From: Phoronis australis
Lineage: Eukaryota > Phoronida > Phoronidae
NCBI GenBank assembly: GCA_002633005.1
Contig: NMRA01000703.1
Location: forward strand, 1-23,218
DNA length: 23,218 nucleotides
Direction of reading: 5' to 3'
Shown here in pieces: positions 8,667 to 16,905 of the stretch; positions within the stretch are counted from its first letter, which is position 1; every line of letters begins with the position of its first letter. The notes below the pieces were generated by a model, which had not been told where the DNA came from, made no database searches, and saw only the letters and a list, made by a program, of their open reading frames with translations. A program made the translations under genes and the position numbers.

Positions 8667-9738
8667 ATGGCCCGTTTCTTGTCAAATGTGTCGAATTGGA
8701 TTACTCCCTCGTTTATGGCGGCAGAAAATCACGTCGAACCGGATCCTCTGCCTGAAATTGTCCCAGTTGGTGATTATAGAGACCATTCCTCTGAAATGCC
8801 ATACGTCGACTGTCCAAGCGACAGCCCGCCTAGTGTATTATCATTTGATCATCAGCGACAGGCCACTATAAATCAGACTGACAGGGGAGGATTGGATTCG
8901 ATGGCCTCCTGTATCAAGCAAAATTCAAAACAACAGCAGCAACAACACGCGCTCGCCCTATCGAAACGCAAAGAACGGGTGCCACAACATTTTGACGCAA
9001 AATCATGTGAATTGCCAGATTTTCTGCGCCAATTCGAGAAAATTTGTAAGTGGAATGGTTGGGACGAGCAGGAGTCTGCCATGCAGTTAGTCAGGTGTCT
9101 GCGGGGTCGGCCTTGCGTGCTGTAGGGGACCTCGACGATGAAGTGAGAATTTTCACGATTTGAAAGCGGCGCTTATGCAGCGTTTCTATCCCGCAGAACG
9201 CGTCGCCGCGCACAGATGCGAGTTTTGAGGAAGGACAAGGGGGAAAACGGAAAACATCTCGGACTATGGTTTTAGTCTAAAACGGCTAGCGTCATTGGCA
9301 TTCCCTGAGTTAGCCAGTGACGCCCGTGAAGTTTTGGTCGTAGACCAATTCATAGCTGGGCTCAACGACCAGGCGCTGCGGAGGCACGTACAATTTCAGG
9401 GGCCACTGTCCGTGGACATAGCGATTTCTCATGCACTCGAGTTCGAGGCATTTGAGGGGACCTGGTGCAGTCCGAAAAACAAAACTTCGGATGTGGCTCC
9501 CTACCCCGACACACGAGTCATGACCATGCGGGAGCGTTCAACCAACAGGCCGGACCATGCTGACATGGCCGAGATAAAGAGGGCATTAGCAGATGTTCAG
9601 CGCCAGCTCAGCGACCGAAAGCCCCGGGAACCAATCCGCTGTTACAACTGTGGGCAGGAGGGACACATCGCTAGAAAATGTCCCCAGGAACGTAAGGGGA
9701 ACACTTGTAAATCAGATACTAATGAGTCGTCAAACTAG
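8667..9738 (+). pseudogene. gag: gag of element 2, frame-shifted, CCHC knuckle intact
   Basis: The frame opens with ATG 8667 (MARFLSNVSNWITP) and contains a short Gln run at about 8932-8947. A capsid-like stretch follows (FDAKSCELPDFLRQFEKI, then CKWNGWDEQESAMQLVRCLR) up to a stop at 9123-9125. Capsid-like coding resumes in another frame (REVLVVDQFIAGLNDQALRR) from about 9295. At least two frame changes and a stop lie in 9105-9294. The C-terminal part carries a complete zinc knuckle, CYNCGQEGHIARKC, at about 9640-9681. The frame ends at TAG 9736-9738. Gag would form the particle and bind RNA; this copy cannot make it as one chain. Confidence 0.82.
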
Positions 9739-9803
9739 GACCGGTCGGGTCCGCTGCCAAGGCCTCGACCGGGTTTGCACAATGTTCGTTTGTTTTTGTA
9801 GTT

Positions 9804-12695
9804 TTGTTTGGAGAAAAGTTTCCCGCTTTAATAGATGGCGGTTCGCCTTGTTCTCTTATGTCTAGAGACATTTTTGAGTTAAGTAGTTCACATATAAGTA
9901 GTTTAGAACCCATTCTCATTTCATTGTCAGGCGCAGGTGGGGCGCGTATTAATGATTACGGTTGCCTGGTGGCTGATTTTGACATAGGAGGCTTGCGACT
10001 GAAGCAGCGATTTGTTGTCGCCGACGTCAATCCTCAGGTGATTCTTGGACTAGACTTTTTGAAAAATAATTTTTGTAATTTGAGTGCAGCTCCGGAGGGT
10101 GACGTTTTACACCTCTGTGGAAAGTCGATCAATCTTTTGTCGGAGAAGAGGGCACTTTGCAGTGTCATAGTTCCAAGGTCCATGTCTGAGGGGACGTTTG
10201 TCAGCGAAGTTACTGTCCATCTTCCGCCTCATTTGGAACCTGTAATTAAGGACGCAAGTGAGCGGTTGACTCCACAGCAGACTCTTTTGGTGCGGAAACT
10301 TGTGGCCGAGTTTTCAGATGTTTTCGCCGGTCCCAATGGCGAGCTTGGGAGAACTACGCTGGTCGAGCACACCATCAACACAGGCGATCATCTTCCAATT
10401 AAACAGGCTCCTCGACGGTTACCTATAGCTCAGCGGGAGATCGCCGATGCGGAGATCGACAAGATGCTGGCTGCTGGTGTTATCGAACCAAGTGATTCGC
10501 CATGGGCCTCGCCGATCGTGTTGGTGCGAAAGAGAGACTCCAGCTACCGATTCTGTGTAGACTACCGGAAGTTGAACGCAGTGACCAGGAAAGATGCCTA
10601 TCCTCTCCCACGCATAGACACCTGCCTAGATTCCCTCGCGGGCATGTCATGGTTTACCACCCTTGACATGGCCAGTGGATATTGGCAGGTGCCAATGGCC
10701 AAGAAAGACAGGTCAAAGACTGCATTCGCCACTCATAGGGGTCTTTTTGAGTTCACGTCTATGCCTTTTGGTCTGGCAAATGCACCATCTAGTTTTGAGC
10801 GTTTGGTAGAGAAGGTTTTTGCGGGAATGCAATGGGACAAGTGTTTACTGTATATTGACGACATCCTGGTCTTTGCAAAGACTTTCGACGACGCCCTCTG
10901 CGATCTCCGAGCAGTTTTTCTACGGTTGCGGGAGGCCGGTCTGCGACTTAAGCCGACCAAGTGCAGTCTGTTTCGGAGGGAGGTACCTTTCCTAGGCCAC
11001 GTAGTGTCTGAGGCAGGAGTAAGTTGTGACCCTGAAAAGGTTGCTGCGGTTGCAGATTGGGAGACACCATCCTCAGTTTCGGAAGTACGCAGTTTCCTTG
11101 GATTGGCCTCATATTACCGAAGATTCATTCCTGACTTCTCCACTGTTGCTGCACCGTTGTCACGTTTGACCGGGAAGAACCAACGATTCGAATGGGATGA
11201 CACGTGCCAATTGGCATTTGACCAGCTGAAGATGCTGCTTACCAACCATCCAGTGTTAGCGTATCCCCGGCGGCAGGGAAGGTTTATCCTTGACACGGAT
11301 GCATCGGCCTTTGGCATCTCAGGAGTACTATCTCAGGAACAGGATGGCGAGGAGAGGGTCATCGCCTATGCCAGCCAAACTCTGTCAGCGTCACAACAGC
11401 GCTACTGCACCACGTATCGTGAACTTTTGGCTGTTGTTACGTTTGTTAAGCGGTTCCGGCATTATTTGTGGGGCCGCAACTTCCTTATAAGAACAGACCA
11501 TCATTCCCTGAAGTGGTTAAAGAATTTTAAGGAACCCGTCGACATGGTTGCCAGGTGGATAGCGGTTCTCGACACATATGACTACGAGATTAAGCACCGA
11601 AAGGGTAATCACCACGGTAACGCTGATGGTTTGTCCCGGAAACCGTATCGCAGATGCCAGCGATCTGATTGTGACCAATGTGCTGGTCAACGAGTTGTCG
11701 CTGCAGTGCGACGGGGAAGACGTGTCACCAAGGAACGTGAAAACCCTGAGAGTGACGCCTGGCTGCCTACCTGGAATAAAGATGAGCTTCGTACTCTGCA
11801 ACAGAACGATAAGGTCATAGGTCCAGTTGTGAAATTCATGTCTGAGTCCTCGGAGAAGCCTGAGCTTAAAGCTATATTGGGGCACTCCTGGGGTACCCGG
11901 CGTTTGTTTTCTGAGTGGAACCTTTTGCGCTTGCAGGATGGTGTTCTGTATCGGCGTTGGATCGACGCCCGTGGCGGCGGTGATCGAATGGTGATTGTAC
12001 TTCCACGTCAGTTACGGAGTCAGGTTCTCAAGCTGACGCATGACGCAAGGACAGCGGGACATCTTGGTCGCGACAAGACTATTAGGACCGTCCGTTCTCG
12101 TTTCTACTGGCCAGGGCTGCAGGGTGATGTTTCCAGGTGGTGCAAGCGTTGCGAGATGTGCGCACGTCGCAAACCAGGTCCGGGCAGAGGTCGCGCACCA
12201 CTTCAGCAGGGGCAAGTAGGCGCTCCATTCCAGCCAGATCCTGCAGAGGTGGAGCAACTTGTGGGGAAGCCAGAGGAGGCCACCAGCCAATCTCGACCCG
12301 TATACAAGTGCGCCGAGTGTGACAGGACGTTCACCAAATTTTACACGCTGAAGCGTCACGAAAAGACTTGTTCACCGTTAATTATACATACCTGTTGTTC
12401 ACATTGTAAGCGTAGGTTTTCAGCTAGGCAAGCGTGCCGAAAACACCAACGCAAGACCGGCCACGACGGAACGACAGAAATACTGGTTCAGAACCGGAAA
12501 CATGCAAAGGCTGTCGCTGCCACAGAACGCCGGCGAGAGGTAGACGCCAGAAGGGACGTTCCCCAGCCATTTCCTGAAGTTACGGTGGCGCGAGACGAGG
12601 CAGTGCGTTGGGACCGAGATGGCCGCATGTATGTCTCCCCCAAACAGCACTGGTTCCGCGTCCCGGTCGAGCCATACCGCATTTATATTAGCTAG
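9804..12695 (+). CDS. pol: pol of element 2: PR-RT-RH-IN zinc domain fused to C2H2-type fingers
   Basis: This is one open frame of 963 codons, starting after TAG 9798-9800; the listed start codon is TTG, so the true entry is unclear. Protease: ALIDGGSPCSL, where Asp11 is followed by Gly instead of the usual Thr/Ser of DTG, then VILGLDFL near residue 80. Reverse transcriptase: motif A Asp288 (TLDMASGYWQV) and an intact YIDD at 350-353. RNase H: Asp497, Glu540, Asp565 and NADGLSRKP. Integrase N-terminal zinc domain: His746, His753, Cys783, Cys786. The catalytic core should follow GAPF at about residue 809, but no DDE residues are found. The frame instead continues in linker-like sequence to two zinc fingers: C836-C839-H852-C856 (C2HC) and C865-C868-H881-H887 (C2H2). 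A basic tail ends in FRVPVEPYRIYIS. The gag-to-pol junction is not continuous. Confidence 0.92.
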   Translation: MFGEKFPALIDGGSPCSLMSRDIFELSSSHISSLEPILISLSGAGGARINDYGCLVADFDIGGLRLKQRFVVADVNPQVILGLDFLKNNFCNLSAAPEGDVLHLCGKSINLLSEKRALCSVIVPRSMSEGTFVSEVTVHLPPHLEPVIKDASERLTPQQTLLVRKLVAEFSDVFAGPNGELGRTTLVEHTINTGDHLPIKQAPRRLPIAQREIADAEIDKMLAAGVIEPSDSPWASPIVLVRKRDSSYRFCVDYRKLNAVTRKDAYPLPRIDTCLDSLAGMSWFTTLDMASGYWQVPMAKKDRSKTAFATHRGLFEFTSMPFGLANAPSSFERLVEKVFAGMQWDKCLLYIDDILVFAKTFDDALCDLRAVFLRLREAGLRLKPTKCSLFRREVPFLGHVVSEAGVSCDPEKVAAVADWETPSSVSEVRSFLGLASYYRRFIPDFSTVAAPLSRLTGKNQRFEWDDTCQLAFDQLKMLLTNHPVLAYPRRQGRFILDTDASAFGISGVLSQEQDGEERVIAYASQTLSASQQRYCTTYRELLAVVTFVKRFRHYLWGRNFLIRTDHHSLKWLKNFKEPVDMVARWIAVLDTYDYEIKHRKGNHHGNADGLSRKPYRRCQRSDCDQCAGQRVVAAVRRGRRVTKERENPESDAWLPTWNKDELRTLQQNDKVIGPVVKFMSESSEKPELKAILGHSWGTRRLFSEWNLLRLQDGVLYRRWIDARGGGDRMVIVLPRQLRSQVLKLTHDARTAGHLGRDKTIRTVRSRFYWPGLQGDVSRWCKRCEMCARRKPGPGRGRAPLQQGQVGAPFQPDPAEVEQLVGKPEEATSQSRPVYKCAECDRTFTKFYTLKRHEKTCSPLIIHTCCSHCKRRFSARQACRKHQRKTGHDGTTEILVQNRKHAKAVAATERRREVDARRDVPQPFPEVTVARDEAVRWDRDGRMYVSPKQHWFRVPVEPYRIYIS

Positions 12696-12967
12696 CGAGT
12701 GTTTTTAGTTCGTTTGTATGTATACAGGTGATGGCCGCACCTTAATTGTTTTCTTTTATTCATTTTTTTGTATTAGTTTGATTTTTTATTACGGGCAGTG
12801 CTACGGTGTGACTTGCTCGATTTACTTCATGGTGTTTGGATAGTTTCTTTTCGTCGTTATTAGTTTGATTTTGATATCGATATGTTTAAGTGATTTGAAG
12901 TTCACTCCTGTTTGTATTATTTTTTTATTATCAGTCACGGGTGTGACATGATCTGAGGCAGGGGGAG
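12696..12967 (+). other. 3' non-coding region and polypurine tract of element 2
   Basis: This T-rich stretch has no coding content. It ends in GAGGCAGGGGGAG at 12955-12967, immediately before the 3' LTR, the position and composition of a plus-strand-priming polypurine tract. Confidence 0.75.
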
Positions 12968-13607
12968 TGTAACAGGAGTGCCCTGGACATGATTATGTAA
13001 GATATATGCGCCCTCTAGTGGTCAAACTGTGTATTACGTATAGAATTTTCCTATGATTTTGAGTCCTTTAGACATGGCCAAATATGGTCAGAACCTAGGA
13101 GCTATGGGCCTTGCCCTTCAGATCGTGTCTGATTGGTTGAAATTGTGTACTTAAGCTTTGTCTCTGTCAGACACGAGGAGTTCAGTCGCAGAGTTCAAGA
13201 TGCAAACATTTACACCTTCACTCACACCAAATTGCAACTGTTTGAGCAGCTTTCGGGCTCCTCCCGAACTTGGTTGCCAATAGTTTAGCCCCAGCAATTC
13301 TCGGGCTCCTCCCGTGCTTGATTGAATCTCACCTTTCGGATCTGAATAACCAAATTGCCCCGTTCTTGCACACACACCTATTAATCAGCGACTGGCTTGC
13401 CTGTGTATCAGAACTGTATAAATCACAACGCTGCGATACTAAATCATGGAACAACTTGATTGCTTGTAAGTGTGAAATACTGTAGTTATATATTCTTACA
13501 ATAAACCTATGTATTATTCACCAACTTTTAGTTTTCAATATCACCCTCAGTCCGCACCGGGCTCGTAAAATCGGGGCGCCTTGGTCGTAGATAGCGCCCC
13601 CGTTACA
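12968..13607 (+). repeat. 3' LTR of element 2 (640 bp)
   Basis: This is the partner of 7498-8142. The TATA box is at 13417-13422, AATAAA at 13500-13505, and the CTCF-like core GCGCCCTCTAGTGG at 13008-13021. It is followed by the TSD copy CATC at 13608-13611. Confidence 0.92.
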
Positions 13608-13611
13608 CATC

Positions 13612-13673
13612 AAAGGGTTTTGGATATAGAGCAGCGGACGCCGGACGGACGGACGCCGGAGATGAAGGCATAA
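13612..13673. repeat. Continuation of the split host repeat with GGAC/CGCC-rich run
   Basis: The start AAAGGGTTTTGGATATAGAG resembles GGACTTTTGGAGATAGAG of the upstream array (near 1054-1071), so this is probably the right part of the interrupted unit. It then shows a short GGACGGAC/GCCGGA repeat run. Confidence 0.5.
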
Positions 13674-13749
13674 TTTTCAACATCACCCTCAGTCCGCACC
13701 GGGCTCGTAAAATCGGGGCGCCTTGGTCGTAGATACCGCCCCCGTTACA
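13674..13749 (+). repeat. 76-bp fragment of the element 2 LTR 3' end
   Basis: It is nearly identical to the last 76 bp of the element 2 LTRs, including the shared CACCGGGCTCGTAAAATCGG block and the terminal CGTTACA. No matching LTR body precedes it. It is either a remnant of an older insertion or a partial duplication of the adjacent LTR end. Confidence 0.85.
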
Positions 13750-13916
13750 ATATCAAGGCCACAGAGTGAATGTACTCCATGATAACATGGCCACAGTGTG
13801 AGTGCACTCGATGATAACATGGCCACAGTGTGAGTGTACTCGATGATAACAAGGCTACAGTGTGAGTGCACTCGATGATAACATGGCCACAGTGTGAGTG
13901 TACTCGATCATAACAA
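13749..13916. repeat. 32-bp minisatellite, about 5 copies
   Basis: The GATAAC anchor starts at 13781, 13813, 13845 and 13877, and as CATAAC at 13909, so the period is exactly 32 bp. The unit includes CATGGCCACAGTGTGAGTG followed by C or T, then ACTCGAT. The C/T position alternates T-C-T-C-T along the array, hinting at a 64-bp dimer as the amplification unit. Open frames through it merely reflect the periodicity. Confidence 0.9.
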
Positions 13917-14112
13917 GGTTGTTGTCAATTTGTCTACTACTCAAGTAACTGATGTTGAAATTGCACTCCTTAGGAAATGGTTAACATTCATCATGTCAAT
14001 GCCATGGACAATAAAGCATTGTTTGAATTGTTCTGGAACAAGATCGCTTCTACCCTAATCCCTACAAAATGAGGCTTAAACATTGCCACTGGGAACTGTG
14101 TTATCGCTACAA
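13917..14112. other. No gene seen
   Basis: There is no coding or repeat structure I recognise between the minisatellite and the LINE tail. Confidence 0.5.
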
Positions 14113-14556
14113 TCAATTAATCAATCAGTAAATGATTTATTTTGGTGACCTGTAATAATTGCTACCCAGCCACAACTTGGGCTTATAAGTCACCATTCCA
14201 AAGCGGACATACAAAAAAGCAACGCACACATGACTGAGAAATGCATTATAAATAAAACTGATTACTCATTTACTGACAGTGGTGTTAGTCATCAGGAAAC
14301 CAAACTGCTTCTAAATTTCTATCTCACCAAATGAGGGGCAGACCAACATGACCTCTGCAAATAACTCGGTTCTAAGATCAAAGTAGAGATGGCACGAGCA
14401 AAGGAAATATATTTCATCCTCTACACATGAGGCAGTACAAAAATCACACAATTGGTCCTTAACCGGAGTAAAAGTACCGAAATGGCCAGTTTCTACTTTC
14501 AGTGGCAAGAATCCACATCTAAATTGAGATAAGAGGGGTTTCTTTTCTCGAGTCAA
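14113..14556 (-). pseudogene. 3' end of a non-LTR retrotransposon (LINE), 5'-truncated
   Basis: On the minus strand, the frame over 14311-14556 reads TREKKPLLSQFRCGFLPLK, then VETGHFGTF, LCDFCTASCVEDEIYFLCSC. This matches the Cys-rich C-terminal region found after reverse transcriptase in many animal LINEs, where a C-x2-C pair and an acidic-aromatic EYHFL-like motif precede the last Cys. A stop at the end (EIEI, then TAG) is followed in frame by KQFGFLMTN, which also looks LINE-like, so the stop is probably a mutation. The 3' side (lower coordinates) ends near a short tail of ATTGATTAATTGATTG type (about 14113-14125). The 5' truncation abuts the inverted repeat at 14568. Confidence 0.65.
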
Positions 14557-14567
14557 GAAAATATATT

Positions 14568-15590
14568 ACTAGTGAGCCAAAGTAATGTGCATGTGATTAT
14601 GTTGCTGAATTAGCCACGAAACTGCAAATCTACTTACTCGTCAGGGGCCGCGAATTCACTCGGGTTCCGCTTGGCCACAGCACCGTCTGGGCAGAAGTAC
14701 ATTGACAATCATTATTTGAGTAATGTAAACGTAAATAAAGATTCCCCAAACACCTAGCCATGGGATGGAAATCGAGTTGTTTCACAACAGTTTCTGCCAG
14801 CAAACACTAAATTAGCATGAGCTCACACGGCCTCAGTGTCCCGTCAATTAGTTTTATTGCACCTAAAGCCGGTAACGCAGTGATTTATTCATTGCTGGCT
14901 TCTCAAATCCTTTGCACTCATAAACACTCCAAAGGCATTACAAATTGCATCTAATGAGACAGACTTTGTTTCAGTTGGTGAGAGTGAGAAGTCATTTTGA
15001 AACAGAACGCTCAGTACTAAACGCCAACATGGCAACTTGCAAGCCCGACTTAGGACGAGCTAGAGCTCATCAGTCCCGACTTTGCAGGTGGATCGTTAAG
15101 TTTTACAGGCTATCAATTCGAACAGGACAGTAATGAAGCAATACTAGAGAGGCGTTGTGAACAAGCTCAGACAAGGGAACGTATGGAGTTATTTGGTAAG
15201 CCGGCATTCGTCAATGAGGCACTGTCGATGCCTGCATGCCACAGACACGGAGATGTTTCACGGCTTCATACTTGCTATTTACAGCGTACATTTCATTCTT
15301 CACTACCATGAGCCACTTTTTAAGCATTTCGGACTCTCAATGAAGTAAAAAAAACTACCCGCTTTCCTCGCAGCTGCTTAGTTCGGACAAGCGGGAACGA
15401 TGCATCGCAACATAGCGGCATTCACTCTGCATATGAACCACTGACGTCGCTATCATCGTTTCCCACCTTCCTCACAGGTTAACGCGACACCTCTTGGCAA
15501 GATAAGGTCAACCATATGCGAGGCGATGTGGATATAGACCGATTAAGACGGCAAAAAAGACTAATTAAATCGGGTGGCATTCTCCTGTAA
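14568..15590 (+). repeat. Left arm of a large diverged inverted repeat
   Basis: Read on the plus strand, this arm matches the reverse complement of 16129-17468. Shared blocks, in order, include ACTAGTGAGCCAAAG, GTTGTTTCACAACAG, AGCATGAGCTCACACGG, TCATTGCTGGCTTCTCAA, AATGAGACAGACTTTGTTTC, TTTTGAAACAGAACGC, CATTCTTCACTACC and CCCGCTTTCCTCGCAGCT. The last is GACTAATTAAATCGGGTGGC, followed by ATTCTCC, at the inner end. Divergence is substantial, with many substitutions and indels, so the duplication is old. This arm lacks about 400 bp present in the right arm (16510-16915). The outer end abuts the LINE fragment. Confidence 0.88.
15245..15413 (-). pseudogene. THAP-like zinc-finger fragment in left arm
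   Basis: Reading outward on the minus strand from ATG at 15413-15411: MLRCIVPACPN, a stop (15380-15378), then AAARKAG. After a frame change comes LKKWLMVVKNEMYAVNSKYE. The Cys-x4-Cys start and the later LxKWL motif are the pattern of the THAP DNA-binding domain, and the right arm carries the mirror copy. The stop and frame change show it is dead. Assignment rests on short motifs and on agreement between the two arms; the C-terminal Cys-x2-His of THAP is not clear. Confidence 0.5.
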
Positions 15591-15794
15591 CATAACAATG
15601 TACATAGGGTGATCCAACAAGTGGTATATTTAGATATCCCAAATTTGTTTTTAACATTTTCTAGGCATATTTTCAAGTGGTCTCCAGTGGCAGGTCTTTC
15701 AGGAGATTCTTTTGAATCAAACAACTGAACAATACTCTAAGCACCACAGGGTTAAAACGGTTGGCATTCTCCTTTAAGTTTGTAAATTATCCAA
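15591..15794. other. Spacer segment with a repeat-terminus-like motif
   Basis: No gene is seen. GGTTGGCATTCTCCTTTAA at 15760-15778 repeats the inner-end sequence of both inverted-repeat arms (GGTGGCATTCTCC), suggesting the edge of another copy of the same element. Confidence 0.5.
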
Positions 15795-16034
15795 ATGAAT
15801 ATGTTGTGTAAACTGAAGTCACCTATCTCTTTGTTAAACAATAGCAATGCTGTTTATGAAGTTGAATGTGGTAATTGCAATGAATTCTATATGGGACTCC
15901 CCCAGAGACGCCTCTGTGATAGATTGAGAGAACATCACACCTCAGACAAAAGCAATGTCTATAGGCATTGTGTCATTAACAACCACCAAGCTAATTCAGT
16001 CACGGTAATCTGTAAAGGAATTACTGTACATTAA
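15795..16034 (+). pseudogene. GIY-YIG endonuclease fragment, Penelope-like element
   Basis: This is a 79-residue frame. The GIY box reads AVY (19-21) and the YIG box YMG (32-34). Between them is a Cys25-x2-Cys28 pair (VECGNC), followed by LCDRLREH, with the expected Arg and His, and a later HCVINNH. A Cys pair between GIY and YIG, with downstream histidines, is the arrangement of the endonuclease domain at the C terminus of Penelope-like retroelements. The reverse transcriptase that should precede it is absent, so this is a 5'-truncated remnant. It sits in the spacer of the inverted repeat. A host GIY-YIG protein is less likely given the repeat context. Confidence 0.68.
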
Positions 16035-16272
16035 AGAGTCATTGACCATTCAGGATCAGCATGCTGCTGGTTCTCTGACTAACTTATCCGTCATATGGCA
16101 AATGTCCGATAGCTTTCTGCAATAGTACTTTTAAAGGAGAATGCCACCCTATTTAATTAGTCTTTTTTTACTGTCTTAATCGCTCTATATCCGCATTACC
16201 TTGTATATGGTCAATCTTAGGTGAGAAAGGACACAGCGATGTCAGTGGTTCTTCTGCAGAGTGAGTGCTGCT

Positions 16273-16440
16273 ATGGTGTGGTGTATCGTACCCGCTTGTG
16301 TGAACTATGGAGCTGCGAGGAAAGCGGGTATATCATTTTTTTCGATTTCCTTGAGAGCAAATAATGCTTCAGAAGTGGCTCGCGGTAGTGAAGAATGAAA
16401 AGTCCGACGTTAATTCCAACTGTGAGGCATGAAACTTCTC
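16273..16440 (+). pseudogene. THAP-like zinc-finger fragment in right arm
   Basis: From ATG 16273 the frame reads MVWCIVPACVNYGAARKAG and then ISFFSISLRAN. After a frame change near 16365 comes LQKWLAVVKNEKSDVNSNCE, then a TGA. Cys-x4-Cys at the start, a Phe-rich strand and the LxKWL motif match the THAP fold order and mirror the left-arm copy. THAP domains are sequence-specific DNA binders found in P-element-type transposases and host transcription regulators. Frame change and stops indicate a pseudogene. I cannot tell whether it came from a transposase or a host gene. Confidence 0.52.
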
Positions 16441-16776
16441 CGTGTCCGTTTTTGGCTGGAATTTTGCCGACAGTGATTTCACTGAAGTTTGAAAGCCGGT
16501 TTACCAAACAGCTCATGCCAGGGCAGAAAAAGAGACTGAGGCTGAAGTCAGATGTTGTGCTTAGTGTGTTTGCGTTCAACAGTCAGGATTCAAAGAAACG
16601 CGGATCGGTTGTTGATTAGTTTTTGATTATGGAGAATTGTAGTCGGCCATAGCATGAGAACATGACGTTTTAAATAACCTGTTTGATGACTGACTTGTTC
16701 ATCACACTTGTTTGGCCTCTGGGTGGGTGTACGATGTTTTTGCCTGTTCTTTTCTTCATGGCTTAAAAAAACGTCA

Positions 16777-16905
16777 TAAGCTCATCTCAAAATCCAGATG
16801 GTTCGTGAGACACATGTTCTCTTCTGCAAGAAGGCGTTTCACTTGCAGAATTTCATGGCAGCAAATGCAAGCGTCAGTCGTTTCCATTATCATGACACCA
16901 TGACA
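16777..16905 (-). pseudogene. P2X7-like C-terminal domain fragment
   Basis: The minus-strand frame contains TCHGVMIMETTDACICCHEI and then LQVKRLLAEENMCLTNHLDFE. This resembles the Cys-rich core CxCC-x-E-I, followed by C-[IL]-T-x-H-x-x-F-E, of the cytoplasmic domain shared by P2X7 receptors and many stand-alone invertebrate proteins. Only this core is present, ending in a stop after MSL. It lies in the part of the right arm with no counterpart in the left arm and points inward, opposite to the THAP fragment. Assignment is by motif only. Confidence 0.42.

Larger units (their letters stand above)
7498..13607 (+). mobile_element. Ty3/gypsy LTR retrotransposon (element 2), integrase core missing
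   Basis: The LTRs begin TGTAACAGG and end GTTACA. A 4-bp target duplication, CATC, lies at 7494-7497 and 13608-13611. The internal order is gag, CCHC knuckle, protease, reverse transcriptase, RNase H, integrase zinc domain, then a zinc-finger tail. The gag frame is broken near 9110-9240, but pol is open for 963 codons. There is no env frame; 272 bp of non-coding DNA separate pol from the 3' LTR. The long open pol and similar LTRs suggest a younger or less decayed insertion than element 1, although it inserted right beside it. I did not assign a clade. Confidence 0.93.

Noticed and set aside
11517-11885. 122-codon minus-strand frame opposite pol, and similar frames opposite gag and pol
   Set aside because: They are antisense shadows of well-supported retroelement coding and contain no recognisable motif.
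13689-13871. Open minus-strand frame through the minisatellite
   Set aside because: The frame exists because three 32-bp units make 96 bases; its repeating translation has no family resemblance.
13749-13916. Possible CRISPR-like array
   Set aside because: Units are directly contiguous 32-bp repeats without unique spacers, in a eukaryotic context; it is a minisatellite.
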